From the NCBI GenBank assembly GCA_033439265.1, contig JAVTVX010000020.1, positions 17,130,001 through 17,194,000 on the forward strand: a stretch of DNA of 64,000 bases. The letters are read 5' to 3'. Shown piece after piece: positions 11,114-22,158 of the stretch (positions are counted from its first letter, which is position 1; the number at the start of each line of letters is the position of its first letter). Under the pieces are notes generated by a model. That model had not been told where the DNA came from and searched no databases. It saw only the letters and a list, made by a program, of their open reading frames with translations. The translations under genes were made by a program, and so were the position numbers. The DNA is from Dillenia suffruticosa (lineage: Eukaryota; Streptophyta; Magnoliopsida; Dilleniales; Dilleniaceae).

Positions 11114-14100
11114 CTATACAGAGAAAAGTTGGGGGTGCTGTCTTCTCATGGCTTCCTTAGGCTCCCAGGTCTGTTCCTCGATCTGGTCGCTCCTCCACAA
11201 AACTCTAACAAGATGAATCTCTTTGCTCCGTAGCTTTTTGACCTGTCGATCCAAAATAGTCACGGGCTGGACAGGTAAGCTCAACTCCTCTCGAAGCTCA
11301 ACTGGCGGAGCCTCTAAAATGTGTGAGGGATCTGGTTGATATCTCCTAAGTACTGAGACATGAAATACATCGTGAATACGCGATAGGTCTGCTGGCAGCT
11401 CCAATTTATATGCTACATTTCCGACCCTGTCAAGGATACGGAAGGGCTCAATATACCTGGGACTCAATTTCCCTCGCTGCCCAAATCGAATGACTCCCTT
11501 CAAGGGAGATATCTTTAAGATAAGAATACCATGTCTCCCATAGTAAACTCTAGAGGTCGTCGCCTACGATCTGCATAGGATTTCTGTCTATCTTGAGCGG
11601 CTTTCATCTGCATACGGATAATCTTCACTTTCTCCTTCGTCTCCTCTACCAGCTCAACATTGGTGAGTCATCGCTCACCAACCTCATCCCAGCACAACGG
11701 GGTACGACACTTCCTCCCATACAATGCCTCGTAAGGTGGCATGCCAATGCTCGCCTGATAGCTATTATTATAGGCGAACTCCACTAACGGAAGATGCCGA
11801 TCCCAACTCCCCCAGAAATCCATAACACATGCCCTAAGCATGTCCTCTAAAGTCTGAATGGTCCTCTCTGACTGACCATCTGTCTGGGAGTGATATGCTA
11901 TGCTGAAATTCAGTCTAGTACCCAAAGCCTCCTGCAGACTGGGCCAAAAACGGGATGTAAATCTGGGGTCTCGATCTAATACTATCGACACTGGAACCCC
12001 ATGCAATCTCACAATCATATCAATATATAGGCGTGCCAACGCCTCAAGTGAGTAATCACTCCTAATCGGGATGAAGTGTGCGGACTTAGTAAGTCGGTCA
12101 ACTATCACCCAAATAGCATCATGCTGTGCCGAAGTCGCGGTAATCCCACTACAAAATCCATCGTGATATGCTCCCACTTCCACTCAGGAATGGGAAGGGG
12201 CTGCAAAGTGCCAGCTGGACGCTGGTGCTCAGCCTTTATCTGCTGACATACAAGGCAACGAGCAATAAATTCTGCAATTTTCCGTTTCATACCCGACCAC
12301 CAATAACTGTCTCTGATGGTGCGGTACATTTTAGTACTACCGGGAAGTAAAGTATAGGCAAATGAATGGGCGTCCTCGAGAATAGCCCTACGAAGATCAC
12401 TATCTGCTGGTACACATACCCGATCTCGAAAAACCAACAGTCTATCCTTGCGAACTCTAAAGTCGTCAATGTCACCTCTGCTGGCTTTCTCATAAATACC
12501 TCGGAGCTCTTCATCACTCTGCTGAAGCTCCCTAATACGATCGAGCAAACTCGACCGAACCTTAAATCTGGCTAGTATAGCTCCCTGATCATCATTAGCC
12601 AACCTGACTCCCAAAGCTCGGAGTCCCAATAAACATGAGAGATAAGTACTCTCGGTAGTCTGAGAAGAGGAAGACGACTTCCGACTCAAGGCATCAGCCA
12701 CTACATTAGCCTTGCCCGGATGATAGTCAATGATGAGGTCATAATCCTTTAGCAGCTCTAACCATCTCCGCTACCTCAAATTCAGCTCCCTCTGAGTGAA
12801 CAGATACTTCAGACTCTTGTGATCTGTAAACACTCTGCATGTGACCCCATATAAATAGTGGCGCCATATCTTTAGCGCAAAGACTATGGCCGCCAACTCC
12901 AAATCGTGCGTAGGATAATTCACCTCATGCTTCTTTAGCTGTCGCGAAGCATAGGCGATAACTCTACCATCCTGCATCAATACACAGCCCAATCCCTGCC
13001 TACTGGTGTCATTGTACACCACATACTCTCGACTACTTGTGGGAAGGGCTAGAATCGGAGCGGACGTCAATTGCTATTTGAGCTCCTGAAAGCTCACTTC
13101 ACAACGATCATCCCATACAAACTTGACACCTTTTCGCGTCAATCAAGATAACGGAGCAGCAATTCGAGAAAAGCCCTCTACAAATCTGCGGTAATACCCG
13201 AATAGACCAAGAAAACTCCTGATCTCAGTCACTATCTGCGGCTGCTCCTATCTCGTAATGGCATCGACTTTCTGTGGATCGACAAAAATACCCTCCGCAG
13301 AAACTATGTGGCCAAGAAAACCAATCTGCCGCAGCTAAAATTCACACTTGGTGAACTTGGCATAAAGTTGTCTCTCACGAAGAGTCTGCAGAATCACCCT
13401 AAGGTGCTGAGCATGCTCATCATCACTCCGCGAGTAGACTAAGATATCATCAATAAAAACAATAACGAACCGGTCCAAATAATCATAAAAATTCGATTCA
13501 TCAAGTCCATGAATGCAGCGGGAGCATTAGTCAGCCCAAACGGCATGACTAGAAATTCGTAGTGCCCGTATCGAGTGCGAAAAGCTGTCTTTGGCACATC
13601 TTGACTCTTAATCCGCAACTGATGATATCCCGATCGAAAATCAATTTTTGAGAAAACTTGAGCACCTTGTAATTGATCAAATAAATCATCTATGCGAGAC
13701 AGTGGATATCTGTTCTTCACAGTCACCCGATTAAGTTGTCTGTAATCCACACACAATCTCAATGAGCCATCTTTCTTCTTTACAAACAGCACTGGAGCGC
13801 CCCAAGGGGACGTGCTAGGACGGATAAACCCCTTATCCAACAACTCCTGCAGCTGGACCTTGAGCTCCCTCAGCTCAGCCGGCGCCATCCTGTATGGCGG
13901 CATAGAGATAGGGGTAGTCCCTGGAGCTAAATCGATTTCAAAGTCAAACTCCCGAACCGGTGGTAATCCGGGTAGCTTCTCGGGGAAAATATCTGGAAAG
14001 TCCTGTACCACTGGGACATCCTCTAGTCTCGGTCCCTGAGCAGTAGTGTCAATGATATGAGCCAGGTAAGCCGTACATTCATGGCGAATCATGCGTCTGG

Positions 14101-14501
14101 CCTCCAAAATTGAAATGACACAACGGGGTAAAACTCTCCTTTCGTCCTCAAAAATTAACACTGGCTGATCGGGTTTTCGAAACTCCACCTACTTTTTAAA
14201 GCAGTCAACAGAAGCTCGATGCATATGTAGCCAATCCATCCCCAAGATGGCATCAAAATCAGTCATGGCGAGGGGGATTAGATCTGCTTTCAGCACTGTA
14301 TCCCCAACTTTGATCTCACATTCTCTATACACCGTGTCGCGCACAATCTGCTCACCCAGAGGAGTGATGACCAATAGCTCTTCGTCCAATGGTGAGAGAT
14401 CGGCCTGTCAGAATGCCAGAAGAATTGATCGCTCACATACGAATAATTAGACCCCGTGTCAATAAGGATACGAGCATCTATTCCGAAGATAGGTAGAGTA
14501 C
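11114..14501 (-). pseudogene. pol: Element B pol (protease to chromodomain-like end), broken
   Basis: The order is that of a Tekay/Del gypsy element. Protease: [19 protein letters not shown] at about 14490-14420. RT: about 13990-13430 with [20 protein letters not shown] and [17 protein letters not shown]. RNase H: 13070-12771 ([20 protein letters not shown]). Integrase: 12600-11650 with C-x2-C zinc residues, DFVVGLPR and [15 protein letters not shown]. The tail ends HPQLFSV at 11114. Frameshifts and stops interrupt it repeatedly; several stops sit where element C has Trp or Gln (for example near 12773 and 13335), as expected from C-to-T changes. Confidence 0.9.
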
Positions 14502-14747
14502 CTATCATTGAACAAAATGCACATAAACTTAAATTGATTTCAAACTTAATATGTATATATATATGTCAAAATAGTTGAGTCGCTAAGGCCTCTACAACTT
14601 CAGTGTACAAAGATGTCAGAATAGTATCATGTCGACAAAAGGGAACACAACATAAAATACCTATACAACTGATACAATGCTGACATCCTCAAAAGAAGTG
14701 AAAATACGAATAGAGATCCTATTCTACAGGATCAGAAGGAGGAGTAC
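14502..14747 (-). other. Element B: candidate gag-pro intron
   Basis: Minus-strand donor ATCATCATGG|GTACTCC at 14748/14747 and acceptor TTCAATGATAG|GTACTCTACC at 14502/14501. Joining gives Ile-Ile-Met-Gly-Thr-Leu-Pro-Ile-Phe-Gly, a continuous Gag-protease frame. Without splicing the Gag frame ends 26 bases further on at 14719-14721. A hairpin (AGTTG, bulged T, AG pairing with CTCAACT) at 14571-14600 lies about 70 nt before the acceptor, followed by a TA tract. Confidence 0.65.
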
Positions 14748-16164
14748 CCATGATGATGTCGGGGTTTGCCTGGGCGTCATGGCATAAACCCGGGCCTGAG
14801 CCCTAGGCTGCTGTCGTGCCTGAGTCTGTACTGTGTTACTCCAAGTGGTCACCCTGGGAGTAGAAGTTGCTGGCCGAGCAGGCTGCCCCTGCTGTCCCAT
14901 ACGAAGAGTACTAGTGCGGCTCAGTGAACTCTATCCTCCGAGTCCTAACTCAAGACAAGAACTCCTAATATGCCCAGACTTCCCACAGTGGAAGCAAGTG
15001 ACCGTTACTAAACAAACTCCTATCGGATGAGACCTATTGCACCTGCGGCAATAAGGATGCCGCTGAGTAGTATATTGTGAAGGGTTCGGAGCAGGCTGTC
15101 TAAACTCGTGGGAGTACTGTCCCCGTCCCAGCTCAGGAAATCCAGATCCAAATCCGTCTCTGTGTGAACTGGATCCCCTGCCCCTCTTTGAGTTTTACGC
15201 AAACTGAGACTTCTCTTTCTTTCTTTTCTGCAATCTGCTCTCTTTCTGCCTAGTCTCTGCGCGGACCAAAGCCTCCGCGCGGTGAGCAGAGTCTATCACC
15301 TCGGCCAGTGTAAACTGCGGAGTAACAGTCATATATTTCTTTATGCTGAGACTAAGACCGTCCTCAAATTTGAAGTGCAAATACTGAGGTGTAGCTAGAT
15401 CTGGTATGAATGCAGCGAGTCTCCGCATATCTGCCTCGTACTCCGAGACAGATCTGGACCCCTGTGTAAGCCATCCCAACTCTGACCTCATCCGGTCCTG
15501 CTGGTAGAGTGGGAAAAATCTGCGGTCAAACTCCCAAAGGAAGTCGTCCTACCGCAGTGGCTCTATCGCCTCATTAGTGAGGGCCTCCCACCATGAGAGG
15601 GCCTCTCCCTCTAATAATCGCTCTGCCACTTTCAGGCAGAGCTCCTCTCCAATCCCGAGATCAGTCAGAATCCTGCGGGTGCGGTTGATCCAATGCTTGG
15701 CTGCCGCAGCATCACCAAGCCTTGCAAAATCTGTGTACCCCAGCTGACGGGCCTCCTTAACCAACTGAGTCAACTCATGTACCCGTCTAAGAATAGCCGA
15801 TGTAGTCTCACTCGACTCAGACAAAGTAGAAGGACCGGCCACCGGCGGTGGAACCGGTGCCGTAGGAACTGGCGCTGCTACAGTGCAGGCGCCGCTGTAG
15901 GAGGTGGTGGGGGCAGAATCTGGACCCCATGCGAAGCGTACCACTCGTACACCTGCCGAAAGGCGTCGAGTGTGGGTACGGGAGTCTCAGCCTGAGCAGC
16001 TGGCTGAGTAGGTGCCGGTGGTGGCACGCGAGTCGAGGTACGATCCTCCGGCTCGTCTAAGTCCTCTGGTACTCGTGGGGTCTCGGGTGCCTGAGGTGCA
16101 TCTGGCACTAACAGACCCTCAATGATGCGAATCTAGCACCTCTCCTACCACGTCTAGGTGGCAT
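14748..16164 (-). pseudogene. gag: Element B gag, broken by frameshifts
   Basis: The start is a Met-Pro-Pro-Arg-Arg-Gly codon run at 16164, as in element C. A Pro/Ala-rich N-terminus is followed by the core (ELTQLVKEARQLGYTDF, WWEAL, SVSEYEADMRRLAAF, YLHFKFEDGLSLSIKKYM) and, past frameshifts, a zinc-knuckle region near 15050-14930. The end reads DAQANPDIIMG before the donor site. At least two or three frame changes (near 15900, 15500 and 14770) make it non-functional. TTGCAG directly before AATTATGCC resembles a splice acceptor just upstream of the start. Confidence 0.85.
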
Positions 16165-16491
16165 AATTCTGCAAGAGAAAGATGTTTATTAAGTATCATT
16201 AAAAGAATAGGCACGGTTCAAGAATTTTGGACCAATCATAGCATGGCTACCCTCACAAAAGAATGAAATTCTTAGTTCAATAGGAGAAGAATATAGCAAG
16301 TTAGGTTAGATACAACCGTATCTAACCCCCTAAAATAGATGAACTCATATGCCTATGACCATGCACTGGGACTTCATGACTATATGAAACTCTCATGCAT
16401 TGAGAACTTTAAAAACCAACATATTCGGGAATGTTTCCAAGACTCTCTTCCTACATAGCTCTTAACCAAGTCGCTCTGATACAAATCCAAC
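16165..16491 (-). other. Element B leader with degenerate primer-binding site
   Basis: On the minus strand TTTGTATCAGAGC (16473-16485) is a one-base-off version of the Met-tRNA primer site found in element C and lies just inside the LTR start at 16492. The rest of the leader has no frame of interest. Confidence 0.6.
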
Positions 16492-16689
16492 TGTCACACC
16501 CCGAACCGGGATCGTGAACAGCTGCCCGTTATCCTGAATACCGGCTGTATTTTTACAGAAAATCGGACAGAACCTCCCCATATTTTGGAGGTTTCCCAAG
16601 TACAATTTACCCTGTATAAAACACAATCATCCTGTATTAAAATCAAATGGTCATCCCGGCCTCTCCAAAATCGACCGATCTCACAGCCG
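16492..16689 (-). repeat. Element B 5' LTR, truncated to 198 bp
   Basis: From TGTCACACCCC it matches the first part of the LTR at 8565 (TATTTTTACAGAAAATCGG, AAATCGACCGATCTCACAG) almost base for base, then breaks off at CAGCCG and passes directly into the gag of element A. About 2.3 kb of LTR is missing, so B has lost its own promoter region and no target duplication can be identified. Confidence 0.85.
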
Positions 16690-16934
16690 GTGGGGCGACT
16701 AGAGTAGGTGGAGGTGGAACTGGTGCTTAAGGCAGAGGTTGCATGTAAGCCCTATAGGCCATCCACTACTCCATCACTTATTGGAGTATAGCAAACGGTA
16801 GGGCCAGAATCTTGGTCGGTGGAGCCGGGTGAGTAGGAGCTGAAGGAGGCACATAAGAAGACGATGTGACCTCTGGTTGAGAAGATGGTGGAGGAATCTT
16901 ATTGGTATTCCTCATTCTTCATTGGGGGAGGCAT
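16690..16934 (-). pseudogene. gag: Element A gag, N-terminal part
   Basis: A start codon at 16934 opens Met-Pro-Pro-Pro, followed after an early frameshift by a Pro/Ser/Thr-rich segment typical of Tekay Gag N-termini. The frame is cut at 16689/16690 by element B; the rest resumes at 8564. Confidence 0.6.
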
Positions 16935-17185
16935 TATGATTTTACAAAATAAAAGTTGTGCTTAGTACGTAAGATTAGGTGGAAAATCTAAATACATAAC
17001 TCCTTAAAAATAATGAAGACAACTTCCTAAAACACATTGGAGGCGTTTTAAAAAACTTTTGAAAACTTTTGAAGATTTAAAGTTTAAAATAATTTGATAA
17101 CAATTGAGAACCTTTGAAAATATTTAAAAAATCTCTTTTTTTTTATTTTACAAAATAAATGGTTAAACTCTGATACCAATAAAAT
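16935..17185 (-). other. Element A leader and primer-binding site
   Basis: TTGGTATCAGAG on the minus strand (plus positions 17168-17179) is the Met-tRNA primer site, placed a few bases inside the LTR start at 17186. The remaining 230 bases are AT-rich leader without features. Confidence 0.75.
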
Positions 17186-19489
17186 TATCATACTCCGACT
17201 CTCAAATTGAAAACGCAACAGCTACCATATAACCTCAAAATACAGGTAAACTTTACTCATACACAAGGTACCACAAGACATTTATAGATATTCATTCATT
17301 TTCGAAAAAAAAAAAATTCAACAAATCCCAATAAGTCAACATGTATTCATCACACAAATAAAGAATCAGTCTGATCCGTACTTGTTCAAAACATGTATGC
17401 ATAAGGCCATCCCATCTATCTGTAATCCAATCACATGCATAAGACTAGTTCGGCCGTCAATATCCAATCATATATATCAAATATAAAATAAGTTCATATT
17501 CAAGAGATCAAAACCAAATCCAACGAAAATAATTGACAAGTAAAGTTTTTGAGAAAGTAGAAAAAAATAATGCTCTCAATTTAAATTCACATAATCCAAT
17601 AGAATTTAATTATCAAGAAAAATCAAAATATAGAAATAGTCACTAACATTCACCTCCGTCTGAGCCTATAATACCTCAAAAATAATCAAAAACCAATACC
17701 CGAAAGAGTTATCAAAATATTTCCCCTTCGGTTAAAAATAAAAACTAACCTCCAAACTAAACGTTTTTTGTAAAATTGAAATGAGAGGAATGAGTATAAA
17801 CAATACTCAATGAGTGAAATAATTTGTATACGATGAATGAGGAGTGGGTTAGGATATATTAAATAATATTCCAAAAAAATCATTTTCATCATATTCAATA
17901 TCATAAATGTTCTGCACAAATATCAAGATTTCCCAACTAAATCTAGATATCATAATAAAATAAATTTTATGCATCCAAATCATATCATAATTTTCAAACA
18001 AAAAACGGGGATTGCCAAAATATTTTGTCTAACAATAGTTTACCGTGACTAATGACGAATCCGCTAAAAGGTTTTCATACATTTCACATTTATCAAGTGT
18101 CTCTAATCTTGGCGTTGGCTCAGAACCTTCTTGGCGGTGCAACCAAGTCTGCTCGATATGACAAAAGAGGTATCTTCCAGTCTCGACTAACCTCTCTCTC
18201 TAATAAAACTCTAATCACATTGCTCTATCAAGCCACACCGTGATAAGGAATGACTATAGTCACTAATAGGGGTTCAAGCTCACATCTCAAGCCAAATGTG
18301 CCAAATTTATTTTAACTATTTCTCAAATCAAGTCATACTCAATATGTACATTGCATAAAATATGGTACATTATCCATTTTTAATAATTTGAATACATATA
18401 TCAAATTTATATATAAGGACATTCTACATAAAATATTTCAAAATTCATTTTAAAATCATTTAAAAAAATCAAATAAAATATTTTATTCATTTAAAATATA
18501 ATATAAAATTCATTCACCTCTTGGGAGAGTCAACATTCACAATCCATAATCTAAAGTTAAATTAATCTTTTCTAAACTTTTAATTATCTCAACCTAAAAT
18601 ACTAAATACCATTTTACCATTAATCATAAATTACATTTAGTTTTAGTTGATTTTTTTTCCAAATTTTGCTAACTCTAGATTTCTAATATCATCAAAATAA
18701 CATTTAAATTCATCTAATAAATATCATAGACTTAAGAAAATAATTTTTCATTGAACATTTTTCTCAATTTTATCACTATGCAAACTCTAAGTTTTTAAAA
18801 TTTATCAATCTATTATCTAATTTTATCAAATCATATCATCAATTTATGAAAATAATTTTTCTTTCAATATTTTCCCAAATTTTAACAATATATATACACT
18901 CTAAGTTTAAATCCCTAAACTTTATTTTTCCAATCTCAAAATAAAGTTTATATAATAGAAAAATGGACTCAAATTTAAGATGATGGAAATAAAATTATCT
19001 TATTTGAACCACCAATTTGTCTCTTAATCACATCACCTTCAAACCCTAAATTTTTTTCTCTACAAAATCTCAAATCTCAACATAAATCCAAAATTTATAT
19101 AAGGATAATTAAAACTCAAGTTTAGGAAAGAGTATTACCTCTATTGAAACCACCAATTTCATTTATTGTTGAATCACTTCAAGCCCAAACTTTTTCTCTA
19201 TCTAGGAAAAACTTGAATCTCTCTCTAAATTCAACCTTTTAGGGATTTTTTTGGAGAGTTTGGAGTTTAAATCTATCGATTGATCAAATTTGGTTGGAGA
19301 GAAAAGAGAGAGGAAGATAGAGGGCAACAGAGAAGAGAGGGGGTGCAGAGAAGAGAGGGTGAGAGAGAAGAGGGGTCTTGGGTGAAAGAAAAAGAGAGAG
19401 TGAGGGAGAGGGAGAATAAGTTTTCTTTTGACTTTTCTTTTCCCCCTTTTTCTTGTTTCTTTCCTTTTTTTGTCTCATTCAGGGTTACA
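17186..19489 (-). repeat. 5' LTR of gypsy element A
   Basis: Full-length partner of 1371-3715, starting TATCATACTCC (the canonical TG mutated to TA) and ending CAGGGTTACA. It includes the GA-rich stretch at 19293-19415. No clean 5-bp target duplication is visible: TAAAA on the left and TAGAA on the right. Confidence 0.85.
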
Positions 19490-19708
19490 TAGAAAATTTT
19501 CTCCGATCATTTATGATTCACGATATTATAAATTGAGATATTGTGATATTATGGTGGTGGTTCATCTTTGTGAGATTTGTTCGAGAGACTTTGTAATTTG
19601 TATTTTTGGGAACCTATATATAGAGATACAATTCAGAAAATTCGAACCCATTCATTTTTGTGAAATAATTTTATTTCTCCAGGCTTCCATGCTGTAGAAT
19701 AAATCTAC

Positions 19709-19945
19709 CATCTTCTTTTGCGGGCATTGCCTTTCCTATGCATAATAAATGGAGGAGATTGGAAAGATCAGCAACAGCAACAGGAGGAGCATGGCAAGCA
19801 AGAGCTTCATGGGCTGAGAGAGCTAAGAATTCTTGAGTGAAGTCCAGACAGGTCATCATGGCTTGAATTTGCACGGTAGCACTGTCATATTCATTCTTTT
19901 GCAGATAGATCTTGAACTGCGTGCAAAGGATCATGTTTAAGGCTT
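19709..19945 (-). pseudogene. ZIP4: SPO22/ZIP4-like pseudogene, exon 3
   Basis: One open frame gives FKIYLQKNEYDSATVQI, then MTCLDFTQEFLALSAHEAL and GKAMPAKED, matching the plant ZIP4 stretch after the E-A-E-K block, in the same order and spacing. The donor GATG|GTAGAT is intact. The upstream acceptor is not convincing: the residues expected as Leu-Glu-Pro-Asn read Met-Glu-Ala-Leu-Asn and no AG stands in the right phase, so the 5' edge (about 19945) is approximate and the acceptor may be mutated. This is the best preserved exon. Confidence 0.88.
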
Positions 19946-20152
19946 CCATGTGTTAACGTATTGTGCAGCTTGTGCTGATCTAGTAGCACAGGAGGGACAG
20001 AATACCTTTAGGAAGGCAGAGGTTATGCTTGGTTGAAGCTGCGGAAAATAGAACCGATCAGAAGTTGTCACGTTACAAAAGGTGGCTTGGCTCAGGAATG
20101 TCTCCAGTGTTTCAGAGACCAAACTGTAGCCTGTAATGGTTATTAAGTGTAC
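19946..20152 (-). other. ZIP4 pseudogene intron 2, about 207 bp
   Basis: The donor AAAAG|GTACAC stands after the Glu-Ala-Glu-Lys codons of exon 2 at phase 0. It is the only ZIP4 intron here of ordinary plant size. Confidence 0.7.
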
Positions 20153-20341
20153 CTTTTCGGCCTCCGTGACATATTCATGGGCTTGATCAAGCTGGGAGAG
20201 GCAACGCTGCCAGAGAGATAATACTCTAAAGCCCTTGGCACGCAGTATTCCTTTTTCTACAACTGTGGAACAAAAAGCATCGACTTTTCAAACATTTCTG
20301 CACTTGCCTAATAGTCATTTGACCGAATATGATCTGCAGCA
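20153..20341 (-). pseudogene. ZIP4: SPO22/ZIP4-like pseudogene, exon 2
   Basis: The acceptor CTTACAG|T at 20342/20341 supplies one base that completes the codon begun by exon 1 (TG plus T, Cys). The frame reads A-A-D-H-I-R-S-N-D-Y, a TAG stop at 20308-20310, then ASAEMFEKSMLFVPQ. After a 1-base deletion near 20261 it continues GILRAKGFRVL and SQLDQAHEYVTEAEK. This is the TPR segment of ZIP4 around F-E-K-S-M-L and R-A-K-G-F-R-V-L. With the deletion restored the exon would be 63 codons and end at phase 0, so the exon limits are well supported although the copy is dead. Confidence 0.88.
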
Positions 20342-22158
20342 CTGTAAGAACAAAGGAATTAAATATTTTCTTTCAAAAGAAGTACTTTTTTCTTCAGTAG
20401 GAAAATATATTTCGTTCACATAAGAGGACTGGAGAGGTGAACTTCTGAAAGAACTACACAGACGGGATGTCTACAAAATCTGCTACATCTACATCCCAGA
20501 ACAAAGATTTTGAGTAGAACCAATGGTAAAGATTTAAAGAGTTCTTATAAGAGCTCGATCTCACTTTTGGAGTCAATATGGCATCAAGAAACAAAAGAAA
20601 AACACAGATATCAACATTGTCCTCCTTATCTACAAAATCGCAACATATTTCCATGAGTTTTGGATTAATTTCTTCATTTTGCTTAAAAATCCATCCTCTC
20701 ACATGCACTCTTTTGTGATCTCTGCTTCCCTGCTTATATGATGATCTAAATCCTACAAATGTAATCAGGGAGTGGCATGACTTATCGTGTAAAGATTTTC
20801 ACGGCTATAACTTTCCTGGGGAATTCTCTTTCTATCATACAATAACATTCTAGTTAAACTCTTGGAAAGAACATTTTCCTTCTTAAAATAATGTGTCACA
20901 AACTATATAGAGATTAAGAGCATAGCATGTTTCAATTCTCAAGGTAAAATTGCGATAAAGACCGGTCATAAGTGAGTCGAGTGAATTTTACCCATTTTAA
21001 ATTGGTTGCTGCAACTAATAAGCAATATATCATTGGCAACTTAATTTATCATGTCCAGATCCAGACCTTGGTTTGGGAGATTGATCTTGAAAGGAGGTTT
21101 TATAACGGAAATACAGAATTAGAACCAGAAATTGATGTTATAAGGACTCTTTTCAGAACCCTATATATGTATTCATGATTTAAAACCAAGGACACATTAT
21201 AAAGAAAGGCAGCACTCGTTGAACGCTAGCTGGGGCATGTGTCAGTATGCCACGCGGCAGATCCAATTCTCATCACTCTTTTAAGCATTGGACACTTCTA
21301 AGACACTTGCTTGACACTCTATAGATGCTTTACATTATTGATTAATAGATGTATTATTTAATATATTTAGAAGGTTCTCTTGTTACTACATAAATTGCTT
21401 ATCCTGAATTTGCTATATATAGGCAGAACTTATTACTTTGAATAACATGCATGCACACTTCTGCTGTGTTCTTGCAATGTATGTATTCTTCTTCTTTTTT
21501 TTTTTTTTGAAATTATTATTATTATTTAAGTGCCCATCTTGATGTATCTATGTCTGTTGTTCATAAGTGAGAGTACAAAGATTATCCCAAAATTCTCCTG
21601 GTTGTAAGAAGAAAATACAAAATCAATAAGTTACTTTAAAGCCATGGCATTTGACAGGAGAGAGAGTAAAAGGAAGCATTTTATGGCCCTAATCATTTGA
21701 TTTCTGCACCAGATAAGAGGATGTCTAGCCCATCACTTACATGGAAACCATGGTCTGGGAAATTATCCACCTTAGAATGGTTACACCATTCTGTATTCTA
21801 GAAAGGGAGACAGCTATAGCAACTTTATATTTACAAGAGAAGTAATTCACTGTTTTTGGTCACTTTGAATGGGATCTTTGATGTAGGGAAAAGGCCAGGA
21901 AACCAAAATTAAAAGATTAAATTAACTGAGATTCAAAATAAATTGAAACTGGAACTGAAAAAATAGGTTTAGGATTTGAAACCTCTCACTTGCAATTCTA
22001 AAAACAATACCCTAATAATGTGATTACTATTGTCCTCTTGCTAATTAGAACAAATCCTAATTCTAATCTGAAAACCTTCCAATTTCTTAAAAATTTCTAA
22101 ATAGTTAAATAGAATAGAAAAAAAAATAAACAAGAAATAACATAAATTTTTTAAATAC

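Larger units (their letters stand above)
1097..19708 (-). other. ZIP4 pseudogene intron 3, 18.6 kb, filled by gypsy elements A and B
   Basis: The donor, read on the minus strand, is GATG|GTAGAT at 19708/19709 and the acceptor is TTACAG|AAGCAG at 1097/1096. The phase is compatible, giving Glu-Asp-Glu-Ala across the junction. The retroelements account for 1371-19489. The remaining original intron flanks, 1097-1370 and 19490-19708, contain no recognisable feature. Confidence 0.75.

Noticed and set aside
20454-20708. 84-residue open frame upstream of ZIP4 exon 2
   Set aside because: It lies in intron 1, shows no family resemblance and has no splice context.
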